This document shows, piece by piece, positions 7,557-16,901 of a stretch of 17,082 nucleotides of DNA (positions are counted from its first letter, which is position 1; every line of letters begins with the position of its first letter). The notes beneath the pieces were generated by a model. That model was not told where the DNA came from. It worked only from the letters and a program-made list of their open reading frames with translations, and did no database searches. The stretch comes from Zelonia costaricensis. Lineage: Eukaryota > Euglenozoa > Kinetoplastea > Trypanosomatida > Trypanosomatidae. The stretch lies in contig JASAOO010003008.1 of the NCBI GenBank assembly GCA_030849075.1, positions 1-17,082 of the forward strand, written 5' to 3'. Made by a program: the position numbers and the translations under genes.

Positions 7557-10500
7557 TCAGACGGAGTAGGCCACGCTGCGGTGCCTCTGCAACTGCTGCG
7601 CTGCATCGCCCTCCGCCGCCTGCAGCACACCCCGCGCGTACTGCACCAGTGCCGTGCGACCGCCCCGCGACGCCGCCGCCGCCGGCGTGGCCGCCGTGAC
7701 TCCGAACGCGGCGGTTGGGGGCCACGCGGCTGTTGGGAGGGCGACGGGTGACAGCAGCTGCCGTGAAGTGCGGCCGCCGGCGGGTCGTGTCGGCACCCAG
7801 CCCGACGGGGTGCGGCCGCCCGTCCCTGCCTCCTCCTCCTCCTCCAGCGCGGTGAGGCCGATCAACACCCGCATCGCGTCCTGGGCCTCCGTCGCGTGCC
7901 CCAGCCGCTCCGCCAGCGTGCCCCACAGCGCCCACAGCGCCACACTGCGCGGGAGGTACAGCAGCGCCAGCGTACAGGCCTCCCGCGCCATCGTGCGCAT
8001 GCCGGGCAGCTCCGCGCTGAGAAATGCGATGTGGCTGAAGCACTCGCCGAGGTACACGTAGCGGCGGTACTGCAGCCGGGCACTGTCCTCCCCCTCACCA
8101 CCGGCACCACCAGCGCCAGCAGAAGCTGCCGCTGCCGCTGCAGGCGACGCCATCGCGGACGAGGACTCGCGGCGGAGCGCCGACGAGCTCTTCACGCACG
8201 ACGTCACCTCCTCTCCGGCGCTGCCACGTGGCACGGCCGCCGTGGCCGACAGTTTCGCCCACCACGCCCCGTGCTGACGCTCCAGCAAGCCCGCCGGCAC
8301 CACCGCGCCCTCGTCGACCCCAAAGGTCAGCAAGAAGACGGCGAGGTGCAGCTTCGGCAGCGCCTTGAGCAGGACCCGCTCCAGCGCTAGCGGAACTCGT
8401 GTGGCGAGGGTGGTGGCGCGCGCCGCTGCCGACGGCGCCACCAGCATCATCGCCGCCGCGAGGAGCTCGATGGGAGGCACCGCAGCGGACCCGCTTGTCG
8501 GCGGTGCCGGGGGTGCGGCGGAGGCGGATGCCGCTGCGGTGCCCGTCATCGGCGCAGCCGGCGGCGTTCCGCGTGGCGAGGCGAGATGTACCTCCGGCGA
8601 GCAGAGGAGCGTGGACCCGGTGGGCGAGGTGCTGCCCATCCACTCCGAGCCCCCGCGACGAGAGGGGCCCAGAACCGCCGCGGCGCCCAGCACCGGTGTG
8701 GCGGCGGCGCACGAGGAGGAGAGCGAGAGCGAGGCGCTTGCGGCCCCCATCGCGGCGCCAGCGGGAAGGGCTCCCGATGTAGCGCCGGCAGACGCCGATG
8801 TCGCGGCGCTCTGAAAGCTGTTGGGTGCGCCCATCGCCTGCGCCCGCGCCGCGGCTGCCGCCATCATGGCGCGCGGCTCCTCACCGAAGAGAAGATAGGG
8901 CAGCCGGTGCTGCGAGCGCTGGCCTCGCACCTCGAACTGCGCCCCACGACGCACCACCGCGGGCACGGTGGGTTCGAGGTGCAGGCAACCGAGCCCCGAC
9001 GCAGACGACGCGGGCATCGACGCCGAGAGGGCCGCCAGGGCTTCGTGGTAGTAGTTGATGAGCACCGCCGCATCCACGAGCAGCGCCCGCGCGGCGGCGA
9101 GCCCGTCCTTGGCGGACAGCGCGAAGAAGTGCTGCGGGGAGAGCAGAGGCTGGCAGCTGCGGACGTGAACCCGGTACCGCATCTCGCCGCGGCGGGCCGC
9201 CAGCAGCTGCGACGTGCACGCCAGTCGACGGCGCGCGAGAAGCTCCGCCGTGTCCTCCGTGTGGTAGCGCGGCGCCGTGCTCGCGGCACGACTGCCGCCG
9301 CCCCCTCCGCCGCGGTGGCTCGGCGGCTCTGGCGGGCGCGATGGCGGCGCCGCGGCAGCCGCGGGTGTGTTGGCGCCACGAGGCGTAGCGGAGGCGGCGC
9401 GCGTCGATGAGGTTGGCGCCGCAGCGGGCGTCGCACTGCCTCCGCCGACACCGTCGACGGATGCGCCCCCGCCTCCTCCCCCGGCGAGGGCGTGCGCGCA
9501 GAGCGTGGGTGGGTGGGTAGAGTCCACGGCCGCTGCCAGTGCGGCCTTCACGCGCCGAGTCAGCAGTGCGGTCGCGCCGGCCACCTCCTGCAGGATGCCG
9601 CCCACGTACAGCCGCTCCTCCGCTTCCGACGCGTGCCCGTGCGTGACGACGTCGACGTCCGTTCCGCAGCGGTGCATCCTCGACTGCAGCACCGCGTCGA
9701 GCCAGCACGGGTACAAGACACAGCCGATGCCGCCGCGCATCACGGCGGGGTCGTGCGGCCGCAACATGGACGACGAGGCATTGCCGCCTGTGATGGTTAA
9801 CGACGTCGCGGCGGCCACCTCCGCGGCCGCCACACGCAGCGGGTGCACGTAGGGCACGTAGACTCCACGACTCGCATCGAATACGGACAGCGTGAACTCG
9901 GTGGGCGACGTCTCGTGGGCATGCTGGATGAACGCGTACACCGCGCGGTGTAGCAGGCCATCCCGGTGTCGACTGTCCGCGGTGCCAGCAGCATTGGTGT
10001 GAGTGCCCTTCACAGGGCTCGTAGCTGCAGTTCCCTCTCCACCAGCAGCGCCAACACCACGCCCCTCGTGGCGGTCACAGCGCAGCTGAGCGGTGACGTC
10101 CTTCACGGTGTCTGCGAGCGCTCGGAACGGCACCCAGACGCGGCCAGGCAACGCCGTGCGCTCCTCCAGGACCGCTGCCGTCACTGGGATGTCCGGCACC
10201 GCGCCGAGGACTGAGCTCCCGGTCGGCGCGTGCGTAAGCGCCGCCGCGATCACTTGGGGGACGTGGGCAACGACGGTGTGTGTCGGCGATGTCGTCGTCA
10301 GCGCGGCGTCCTCGGTGCTGCCGTGCTCGATCGAGCTCGGCACACTGTGGGGTGCGAAAACAGCGGCATCCGTAGCGGCAGCAGCAACAGCAGCGGCGGC
10401 GGCGGCAGTCGACACCGCATCACGCAGCGTACGGGCACCATCGCAGGCACCGAGCAGTTTCCCGTCCATGGCGAGCCCGACGGCGGTGAAGAGCGCCGTG

Positions 10501-13500
10501 CGAGCGGCGCTGCGCGTTGAGGGGCGGAGAAGGATGCTGCGCATCAGCTCCGCGACCGTCACCACCGTCGCTGATGGTGGCGGCGGTGCTGCGGCTGCAG
10601 GTGCCCGCAGCTGCGGCGTGGCCTTGCGCGGGTGCGGGCTTACACCACCGGAGCGGCCGCCGCCGCTCGCTGCTCCCTGCACCGAGCCCTTGCTTGCTAC
10701 GCCGCCGCTGGGGGCGCGATGGCTCAGAGCGGGCAGGTGGTGGAACGGGGTGCTCAGCTCCGCACGCATGAGGTTTGTTTCCAGCAAGCAGAGCAGCGCG
10801 TCGGTGCTCAGCCGCGGCGGGGCCGGGAGCCCGTCATGCGCAGCGGTGCCGTTGGAGCTGCCGCTGTCGATGGGCAGCGTCCTGGGCGTTGCGGCGTTTG
10901 CGGTGGCAATGGAGGAGGAGGAGGAGGTGGACGCCTTCGCGGGTGTCGCGCGCGACGGGGCGGGCTCGGCGCTGATGAGCAGCGGTGCGGCCTGCTGGCC
11001 CGTGGTGCGCAGCGGCAGCATAGGGATGCGCTCCCGCAGGCACAGGTGCACCATCACCGGCCCTGCGCTCGCGTGGGCGGCGACCTCGTACGCCAGCACG
11101 TCCTTCCCTGCCGCCGGCAGCGGTGTCGGGCCCTTCGCGAGGGCGGGCCCAACGGCGGGCGTGTACTGCGGCGGCTGGCTGTGGACGGCGGTGAAGGCGA
11201 CGCCGCTGCCGTAGCGGCTGCCCAGCGTACCCAGGTGCCCCGAGAAAGAAGACGCGCCGAGCCGGCCCTCCGTGCTGGAGAAGAGCGGCGCCGGCGTCGG
11301 CGTCGGCGCCGTCGAGGTCGGCGAGCGCGTGACGCCGTTGAGGGGGATGCTATGGAGCTTGCTTGGCGCGCCGCGTGGCAGCGGGACGGATGCGGTGGAC
11401 GAGGACACGTTCGGCGATTGTGACCGCTGCAACGGGGTCAGTAACGTCGTCTTCACGTCGTGGCCGGAGCGGCTGCTCCTGCGGCCCCACTCCCGTACCC
11501 GGGACAAGAAAGTGGGTTTGTGCAGCGGCGCGTCGGTGGCACTGCTGCCGCCGCCGGGCATACCGTGGCCCAAGTCGGGCTGACTCCCCTTTCGGCTCGT
11601 GATGCCCTCCCGTTGTTTCTTGGTCCTGCGCGACGCGCCGCCCCTCATCGACCGGTCTGTGTCACTCAGCGAGGACTGCAGCGACGCCACGGTGGCGGAG
11701 GAGCTGCGCGTGGAGGCGACGGACGAGACAGAGTGGTTCATCGACGAGTTCGAGTTGGCGCGGCGGCGCCGCAGGGAGGGTGGGGCGGTGTCGACGCTCC
11801 CGTTGTTGGGGCCCTCCGTGCCGCGTCCTCGCCGAGTCTTGTCGCCCGCCGCAGCGGCCAATGCACCGCCACCACCACCACCACCGCCATTGCCTCCCGT
11901 GACGGCAGCAGCAGCAGCGCCGCCCTTGGTCGCCACGCCGGCGCTGGGGAAGGTAACGACGCTGCGTGGCGACGGGTTCGCATGGTTGACGGAGTTGCGG
12001 CGTCGATCACCCGACGGCCACACGCCGCCACCGCCGCCGCCGCCAGTCGTCGTGGCCGACCGCATGTACGCGGCGGTGTCCATCGGCGCCGAGAACATCG
12101 CGGAGTCGGCTGGGCCAATGAGAAACGTGGCCTCCTCGCCGACCAGCATCGAGTGCAGCGCGGCCTGGATGCCAAGCCAGAGCGGACCCGTGTCGAGCTG
12201 CGACTCACCCGCGTCTGCGGCGCCGCGTCCGCCGCACAGGACCCGCTTCATGAACCCTTTTGCGGTGGGGCCGGCGCTGCCGTCCAGGACGGGCTCGCAG
12301 AAAGCCAGCTTCTGGGCGATGCCAGCGCGGCGGGCAGCGAGAAGACTCTCCTGCACCACCTCCGCGCAGACGCGGCGGCGCTCGCGGGCGGCGTCGGCGC
12401 CGGGCCGTGCGCTGCCGCTCGAAGTGCCGCGCAGCCACGCCTCCTTCTCTGCTGATGCAGCGCCGGTGGGGAGGTTGCCCGTGTGGTCGGCAGACTCATC
12501 GAGCCCCGCACGGCCAGGGGCGACCTTCTCCAGCGCATTCACCTGCTTCGCCGTGAGCTCAGCGGTGAGGGGCTGGCCGTGCTGCACAGACGTCTCCAGC
12601 TCGGTCAGCGTGCGGCGGCGGGCGGGAGTGATGGTGTAGTCGAAGCTGAGGAGAACGGGCGTGCTGCCACCCGCCGCCCCGAGACATCGCGCGATCTCGG
12701 CCACCGCCTCCGCGGCGTCTGCGCCGTGCGTGGGTGCGGCGGCGGCGACGTGCTCGTGGTGGTTGTCGCCATCCAGGTACGCGGCCACGATCCCGTTGGA
12801 GCGGTACAGCGCCCAGAGCACGTCCAGCCCCGTTGCACCCAGTCGGAAAGTGGAGGGCTGCAGGTACACGCCAGCGTGTGGCGGGCCGCCTCGCGTGGCA
12901 GCCACCGCGGAGGGGGAGGCAGCGGCCACCGTCGTGGCAGCCACCGAGGACGCCACAGCGCCGCCCTCGAGAGGCGCGGCGTGGACGATGGAGCTCACGA
13001 TCGAGCGCCGGCTCACCAGCGGCGTTTCGGCACGGGGGCTGAGCGGGGCGGCGGCCACTGCCGCGGCCGCGGCGCAGCCGCCGCCGCCTGGGCCCACCAG
13101 CGCCATCAGCACTCCCGGCGACCCGGCCACGCTCACCATCGACGTGTTTGCCGTGATGAACGAGGAGACGCTGCGCAGCTCGACGATGGACGCTGGCGAC
13201 GCTGCGCTGGGGGAGAAGAACGGACGCGTCGCCTGCTGGTGCGCCGGCAGCGGCGGTGGCAACGGCGCCTGCTGCCCTGGTGGCTGCTGTGCCTCCGCGG
13301 CACGCGTTCCCGGGCCCTCGCCCAGGCTGGGCAGACGTGGGCTCTGGAGCAGCGCCGGCTCCCCCAGCCCGGACGAGGACAGCACGCCTGCGCCATCCTT
13401 GCCCGCGGCGGAGGTGCTGATGGTGGTGAAGTGGAGCGCAGGCGAGCGAAGCAGCGGCACTGGCGTCGGCGGCGACGGCGTGCTGAAGGTGTGCGGCGCC

Positions 13501-13769
13501 GCCACGGTGGTCAAGCTCATGCTGTTGCTGCTTGAGGCCCCCATGTCGCCGTGGCCTGCAGCGTTCACTATCCCCACTCCGGCTTCAGCGCCACGGCCAT
13601 TGCCCTTAGCGGGCGTGGCCGTGGCGCTCAGCAGCCGTGTCGACTTGCAAGCGTGCGTCGTGTCGACGGGGAGGCTGGCCGCTGCGCCGCCGCAGCCCCA
13701 CTTCCCGCCGTGGGGCGACAGCGATGGGGTCTGCGGCGATGGCGGAGAGGCCGACGGCGTGGTCGGCAT
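7557..13769 (-). CDS. Hypothetical giant protein, 2070 aa, possible degenerate FKBP-like and TPR-like regions
   Basis: I do not recognise this protein. Much of it is low complexity: a Ser/Pro/Thr/Ala-rich N-terminus (1-300), Gly and Ala runs (573-650), a basic Ser-rich stretch (664-770) and Ala/Gly/Pro runs (1425-1500, 1650-1780). Non-repetitive islands are at 300-565, 888-920, 1070-1110, 1200-1235, 1275-1410, 1505-1635, 1785-1845 and 1895-1978. Two islands share a pattern seen in FKBP-type folds: a beta-like strand, then Trp-x(6-8)-Met-x2-Gly-x(2-3)-hydrophobic (W531 to [11 protein letters not shown]1356 to GTDVDVVT). Residues 1900-1976 look like two TPR-type helix pairs ([20 protein letters not shown]). 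FKBP folds followed by TPRs occur in AIP/FKBP52-type co-chaperones, but catalytic residues are not evident. The ATG is the first in frame and follows an in-frame TAG at 13781-13779. No signal peptide or membrane segment stands out. Confidence 0.8.
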   Translation of the reverse strand: MPTTPSASPPSPQTPSLSPHGGKWGCGGAAASLPVDTTHACKSTRLLSATATPAKGNGRGAEAGVGIVNAAGHGDMGASSSNSMSLTTVAAPHTFSTPSPPTPVPLLRSPALHFTTISTSAAGKDGAGVLSSSGLGEPALLQSPRLPSLGEGPGTRAAEAQQPPGQQAPLPPPLPAHQQATRPFFSPSAASPASIVELRSVSSFITANTSMVSVAGSPGVLMALVGPGGGGCAAAAAVAAAPLSPRAETPLVSRRSIVSSIVHAAPLEGGAVASSVAATTVAAASPSAVAATRGGPPHAGVYLQPSTFRLGATGLDVLWALYRSNGIVAAYLDGDNHHEHVAAAAPTHGADAAEAVAEIARCLGAAGGSTPVLLSFDYTITPARRRTLTELETSVQHGQPLTAELTAKQVNALEKVAPGRAGLDESADHTGNLPTGAASAEKEAWLRGTSSGSARPGADAARERRRVCAEVVQESLLAARRAGIAQKLAFCEPVLDGSAGPTAKGFMKRVLCGGRGAADAGESQLDTGPLWLGIQAALHSMLVGEEATFLIGPADSAMFSAPMDTAAYMRSATTTGGGGGGGVWPSGDRRRNSVNHANPSPRSVVTFPSAGVATKGGAAAAAVTGGNGGGGGGGGALAAAAGDKTRRGRGTEGPNNGSVDTAPPSLRRRRANSNSSMNHSVSSVASTRSSSATVASLQSSLSDTDRSMRGGASRRTKKQREGITSRKGSQPDLGHGMPGGGSSATDAPLHKPTFLSRVREWGRRSSRSGHDVKTTLLTPLQRSQSPNVSSSTASVPLPRGAPSKLHSIPLNGVTRSPTSTAPTPTPAPLFSSTEGRLGASSFSGHLGTLGSRYGSGVAFTAVHSQPPQYTPAVGPALAKGPTPLPAAGKDVLAYEVAAHASAGPVMVHLCLRERIPMLPLRTTGQQAAPLLISAEPAPSRATPAKASTSSSSSIATANAATPRTLPIDSGSSNGTAAHDGLPAPPRLSTDALLCLLETNLMRAELSTPFHHLPALSHRAPSGGVASKGSVQGAASGGGRSGGVSPHPRKATPQLRAPAAAAPPPPSATVVTVAELMRSILLRPSTRSAARTALFTAVGLAMDGKLLGACDGARTLRDAVSTAAAAAAVAAAATDAAVFAPHSVPSSIEHGSTEDAALTTTSPTHTVVAHVPQVIAAALTHAPTGSSVLGAVPDIPVTAAVLEERTALPGRVWVPFRALADTVKDVTAQLRCDRHEGRGVGAAGGEGTAATSPVKGTHTNAAGTADSRHRDGLLHRAVYAFIQHAHETSPTEFTLSVFDASRGVYVPYVHPLRVAAAEVAAATSLTITGGNASSSMLRPHDPAVMRGGIGCVLYPCWLDAVLQSRMHRCGTDVDVVTHGHASEAEERLYVGGILQEVAGATALLTRRVKAALAAAVDSTHPPTLCAHALAGGGGGGASVDGVGGGSATPAAAPTSSTRAASATPRGANTPAAAAAPPSRPPEPPSHRGGGGGGSRAASTAPRYHTEDTAELLARRRLACTSQLLAARRGEMRYRVHVRSCQPLLSPQHFFALSAKDGLAAARALLVDAAVLINYYHEALAALSASMPASSASGLGCLHLEPTVPAVVRRGAQFEVRGQRSQHRLPYLLFGEEPRAMMAAAAARAQAMGAPNSFQSAATSASAGATSGALPAGAAMGAASASLSLSSSCAAATPVLGAAAVLGPSRRGGSEWMGSTSPTGSTLLCSPEVHLASPRGTPPAAPMTGTAAASASAAPPAPPTSGSAAVPPIELLAAAMMLVAPSAAARATTLATRVPLALERVLLKALPKLHLAVFLLTFGVDEGAVVPAGLLERQHGAWWAKLSATAAVPRGSAGEEVTSCVKSSSALRRESSSAMASPAAAAAASAGAGGAGGEGEDSARLQYRRYVYLGECFSHIAFLSAELPGMRTMAREACTLALLYLPRSVALWALWGTLAERLGHATEAQDAMRVLIGLTALEEEEEAGTGGRTPSGWVPTRPAGGRTSRQLLSPVALPTAAWPPTAAFGVTAATPAAAASRGGRTALVQYARGVLQAAEGDAAQQLQRHRSVAYSV

Positions 13770-13778
13770 GCGCTGCGT

Positions 13779-13827
13779 CTAACGTGCGGCGAAGCGCAGA
13801 AACACGAGAATAAAGGAAAGAGAAGGG
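13779..13827 (-). promoter_or_regulatory. Polypyrimidine tract and likely spliced-leader acceptor of the 2070-aa gene
   Basis: On the minus strand this segment is a pyrimidine-rich tract beginning CCCTTCTCTTTCC and ending in TTAG, with no earlier AG inside it. The first AG, at 13780-13779, is the natural trans-splice acceptor and would leave a 5' UTR of about 9 bases before the ATG at 13769. The same TAG is an in-frame stop, which supports this ATG as the true start. Confidence 0.55.
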
Positions 13828-13878
13828 TCACCGCGGAGCCTAAAACTGTGATGGTGTGTGTCTGTATTTGTGTCTGTC

Positions 13879-13898
13879 TGTGTGTGTGTGTGTGTGTG
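13879..13898. repeat. (TG)10 microsatellite upstream of the 2070-aa gene
   Basis: Ten TG units on the plus strand, with degenerate TG/CTG repeats on both sides. On the transcribed strand it reads CA and lies just upstream of the polypyrimidine tract and acceptor, the same relative position as the CA repeat before the YEATS gene. Confidence 0.92.
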
Positions 13899-14108
13899 GG
13901 TGTGCCTCTTGGCGTGTAAGTCGCACGACAACAAGCGCCACGTGAGCGAGCGCGGGTGCAGCGCGGCGGGACGGGGGGAAGGAGGGGCCAATACGTCAGA
14001 CACCTCGTCAGAGGTGGATGGAGGGAGGTGCTCGAAGAACGGCAAAAACAAAGACAACAGCGCAAAAAAGGTGATCGCGGACGGACGCTGGGATGGCGCC
14101 GAGCGAAA

Positions 14109-14126
14109 CACTCACTCACTCACTCA
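14109..14126. repeat. (CACT) tetranucleotide repeat
   Basis: Four CACT units followed by CA on the plus strand, running into a degenerate CA/CG stretch up to about 14143. It lies in the gene-poor region, and no function is visible. Confidence 0.85.
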
Positions 14127-14370
14127 CCCACACACGCGCACACCGTCTGCTGCGACGACGCACGGTCAAGCACACGGAAGGGGGGAGGGAGGGGGGGCGC
14201 AAGACGATGACAGGGGCAGGGGGAAAAGCGAAGAGGGAAGGGGGAGCAGAGAGAGAGCGGGGAAGCGGCGTACACGCATAAGCTGGAAATTGGCCACGTG
14301 TGTGCGTGTGTGCGTGATTGTGTATGTGCGTCGAGGAGATTAAGTTGAAGAGGCGATGGAAGTAGCAGTG

Positions 14371-14394
14371 GGCGGTGGCGGTGGCGGTGGCGGT
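14371..14394. repeat. (GGCGGT)4 hexanucleotide repeat
   Basis: Four exact GGCGGT units on the plus strand in the gene-poor region. The length, a multiple of three, makes overlapping chance frames look protein-like, but neighbouring sequence shows no coding character. Confidence 0.9.
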
Positions 14395-14908
14395 GAAAGG
14401 GAAGGGGGGTAGGAAGGGAAATATGGGCAAAGAAAAGGCGCGCGCTTCGAGATGCACAAGAGGTGGGAGAGACACCAAGTAAGATACACAGGATGCCGAC
14501 CTCGACCTCACTCGCACGCTGACACAGACAGACAGACACACGCGTGTGTGTGTGCAGTCGCGGCAACGCAGAGATGCTGTGGACCACGGCACGGGAGGGA
14601 GGGAGGAGGGGGGCAGGAGATGCGGCAGCACGACAACCGTAGGCGCAAGACCGCCGATGACGCAACACAGAGAGAAGCAAAGAAGAGAAAGTGGGAAGAA
14701 GCGCGAGAGGGGGGGAGGGAGAGAGCGAGGCGGGGTGATGGGAAGTGGTGTGGCGGACAGCGACGACAGGGGCAGGCACCGTGTCAGGCTGTGCAGAGAG
14801 AAGACGAAGAGGCGGCGAGAAACGAACCGTCCAGCACACGGCACGGGGTACTGTACAGCAAGGCGGGGGGAGGAGGAGGACAATCTCGTCCCGGCGTGTA
14901 CTCTGTAT

Positions 14909-14932
14909 GTGTGTGTGTGTGTGTGTGTGTGT
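14909..14932. repeat. (GT)12 microsatellite
   Basis: Twelve GT units on the plus strand, CA on the minus strand, followed by GATGATGA. It lies in the gene-poor region. Confidence 0.92.
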
Positions 14933-15381
14933 GATGATGACAGCCGTGTCGGAAGTCGGCAAGCGCGGATGGGGCAGGGGAGGCAAAGACGGGAGAGAAG
15001 AAGCCAAGGGAGGCGGGAACGTGTGCGCAACGCGGCACAGATGGGAGAAAGGATGTCCTCCCCTCACAGATAGAGACACACACGCACACGCACACGCACA
15101 CGAACGCGCGCGAGGAGTCGGGAAAGAGAGCGGAGGGGGGCGGGGAGCGAGGAAGCGAGGAAGCGAAGGTGGGGAGAGAGAGAAGTCGGAGGCGGTGTCA
15201 CGCGCGTGCACACACGCACACACCCGAACCGCACGAAACAGTGCAAACAGAAAAGGAGCTCCAAAGAGGTGCAACTAGCGCGTAGTGGCACGGCGGCGGG
15301 ATGCAGCTCGACGCCCTTGATTGAAAGCTCTACGTCAGCGAAATACGTCGACTCTCGGCTACGCTGACTACCCTCTTCCTT

Positions 15382-15406
15382 CGTGGAGAAGACNCGTGGA
15401 GAAGAC
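15382..15406. other. Assembly gap (N) flanked by a 12-bp exact duplicate
   Basis: A single N at 15394 is flanked by identical copies of CGTGGAGAAGAC at 15382-15393 and 15395-15406. The simplest reading is two contig ends that overlap by 12 bases and were joined with a placeholder N instead of being merged. If so, the true sequence has one copy. A real short tandem duplication with an uncalled base is less likely. Confidence 0.8.
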
Positions 15407-15465
15407 TGGTCGTGAAAGGCGCCGGGTACCGTACTGTGTATCGACGGCACGGTCGCACCGACGAG

Positions 15466-15468
<3 letters not shown>

Positions 15469-15496
<28 letters not shown>
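15469..15496. repeat. (GT)14 microsatellite
   Basis: Fourteen GT units on the plus strand, the same length as the repeat before the YEATS gene. It is the rightmost long GT-sense run; the long dinucleotide runs further right are in CA sense on the plus strand. Confidence 0.93.
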
Positions 15497-15504
<8 letters not shown>

Positions 15505-15775
15505 CAACATGTGTGCACACATACGGAGATGCGGTAATCAAGACAGCGCCATGAAAGTGGCATAGCGAAGGCGCCGGCGGGGGGAGGGGGAAGGGAGTGG
15601 GAGTGGGAGGGGCCCAAGTGCCGCTCGTACGACGGCAACGCCGCTGCGCCGATCCGTGCATCGGGGCAACCGTGTGGCTGGCACGCGGCCGGTGCGCTTA
15701 TAAACACACGTGCGTCGCCCATCAACCGGAGCGATCAATTCGTCCAGTTGGCTCATTGGCCTGCCGTGTGCGCGT

Positions 15776-15789
15776 GGGGGGGGGGGGGG
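15776..15789. repeat. Poly-G run of 14
   Basis: Fourteen consecutive G on the plus strand. Homopolymers of this length are prone to sequencing and assembly length error, so local frame relationships across it should not be trusted. Confidence 0.9.
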
Positions 15790-15893
15790 TCACCTCGACC
15801 CATGCATAGGCGCTCACAGCGCCGTAGAACCAAGCCACACACACACGCACGCGTGCGCGCACCAGACTGCACGTGCGGTGACGCCTACGCGTG

Positions 15894-15919
15894 CCTTGGA
15901 AGCTGCTTCCCCTCCAAGG
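15894..15919. repeat. Inverted repeat, 7-bp arms
   Basis: CCTTGGA at 15894-15900 pairs perfectly with TCCAAGG at 15913-15919 around a 12-base loop, which itself allows a smaller alternative hairpin (GGAAG/CTTCC). It lies in non-coding sequence. Chance occurrence in GC-rich DNA is quite possible. Confidence 0.5.
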
Positions 15920-16368
15920 GAGGGGGGGAGCTACAGGCTAGCTTGCCGGCAGCCGCGCGCGTGGTGTGCCCTGTTGCACTCCTGCCGCATCTCTTCCCTT
16001 TGGATGACTCTTCTCTATTTTCTTCGTCGGTGTGCCTGATCGAGACGAGGCACAATAGCGCGTGTGGGTCTGCGCGTGCGTGTGTGCGGGTGAAGAGGTG
16101 CTGCCCTTGTGCAGCCACCCACCGCCTCGCCCCCCGCCCTCGCCCTCCCTGTCCCGCACCGGCCCTTTAGCGCTTTTCTCTCTTCACCGTTGGCAAACCC
16201 TGAGGACGTGCGCGGGGAGGAGAAGAGCGGGGGTGCGGGAGAGAAAGGGGGCGGGTGCCAGTGGAGAAGGTCACGCTGGGAGGAGGTGGAGGGAAGCAGA
16301 TGAGGAAGAGGAGAAGGCGCGTGACACCGCACGATGGCTCGCGCGTCGTCGCGTGGACGCGCAAGCCG

Positions 16369-16409
16369 CACACACAAGGGCACAAACACACACACAAACA
16401 CACACACTC
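16369..16409. repeat. CA-rich block, copy 1 of a dispersed direct repeat
   Basis: This CA-rich block contains the non-microsatellite core AAGGGCACAAA. The same core with nearly the same CA flanks recurs at 16773-16812, 404 bases away. Flanks outside the CA-rich parts are unrelated, so it is a short duplication or a shared motif, not a larger repeated element. Confidence 0.7.
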
Positions 16410-16751
16410 AGAGAGAGGAGAAGGAGGTCAGGAAGCACAGGTATATAGCGTGATAAGAAGACAGCGAAGGTCGAAGACAGGCGGCATGGGTGGGTGGGAG
16501 GTGCGGTGAGGGGGAGAACAGAAAAGGGTGGAGAAGACGGCGTAAAGGAGAAACTCAAACTTGACAAGGCGGAGATCGGGACGGGGAAGGGTGCCGAGAC
16601 GTGCGGGTGCGCATCAGCGAGTTGCGTCTGGATGCACGGCGGAGAGGGGGAGGGGGGCCGTCAACGCGCGACGGAGTCCAGACGGTGAAGGAAGAGGGCC
16701 CGGGAGAAAAAAAAAGGGAAAAGAAGAAGCGAAAGCGCGTTTGGGGGGAGG

Positions 16752-16773
16752 GAGGTGCGTAACAACGCACCTC
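16752..16773. repeat. Perfect 9-bp stem hairpin, 4-base loop
   Basis: GAGGTGCGT at 16752-16760 and its exact reverse complement ACGCACCTC at 16765-16773 enclose the loop AACA. There is no T-run after it on either strand. It abuts the second copy of the CA-rich direct repeat. It could form a stable RNA hairpin if transcribed; its role is unknown. Confidence 0.65.
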
Positions 16774-16812
16774 ACACACAAGGGCACAAACACACACACA
16801 CAAACAAACACA
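16773..16812. repeat. CA-rich block, copy 2 of a dispersed direct repeat
   Basis: This block shares the AAGGGCACAAA core and CA flanks with 16369-16409, differing by one CA unit within the matched part. It is followed about 90 bases later by the polypyrimidine tract near the right edge. That is the same order of elements seen, on the minus strand, before the 2070-aa gene. Confidence 0.7.
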
Positions 16813-16901
16813 AGCGAAGAGCGGGCCCGCCTCCATTCACTCACGCACCCGTCGAGGCTTCATCTTCACAGCACCCGTCAGTCACGCGTCGTCTCGATCT
16901 C

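Noticed and set aside
10093..13782. Plus-strand frames of 373, 331 and 373 aa (10093-11214, 11460-12455, 12661-13782) opposite the 2070-aa gene
   Set aside because: Antisense shadows with Arg/Ala/Pro-rich composition and no independent start or splice context. The continuous 6.2 kb minus frame explains the region better.
14932..14960. TGATGA after the GT repeat, considered as a C box of a C/D snoRNA
   Set aside because: No matching CTGA D box at a suitable distance and no terminal stem; probably degenerate repeat edge.
14120..15274. Minus-strand frame of 384 aa and its 304-aa neighbour frame in the gene-poor region
   Set aside because: Translation is Leu/Pro/Ser/His/Cys/Val runs from pyrimidine tracts and GT/CA repeats, with no domain-like stretch; typical of Leishmania-type spacer sequence.
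15699..15704. TATAAA hexamer in the possible strand-switch region
   Set aside because: Trypanosomatid polymerase II initiation does not use a conventional TATA box, and a single hexamer is weak evidence.
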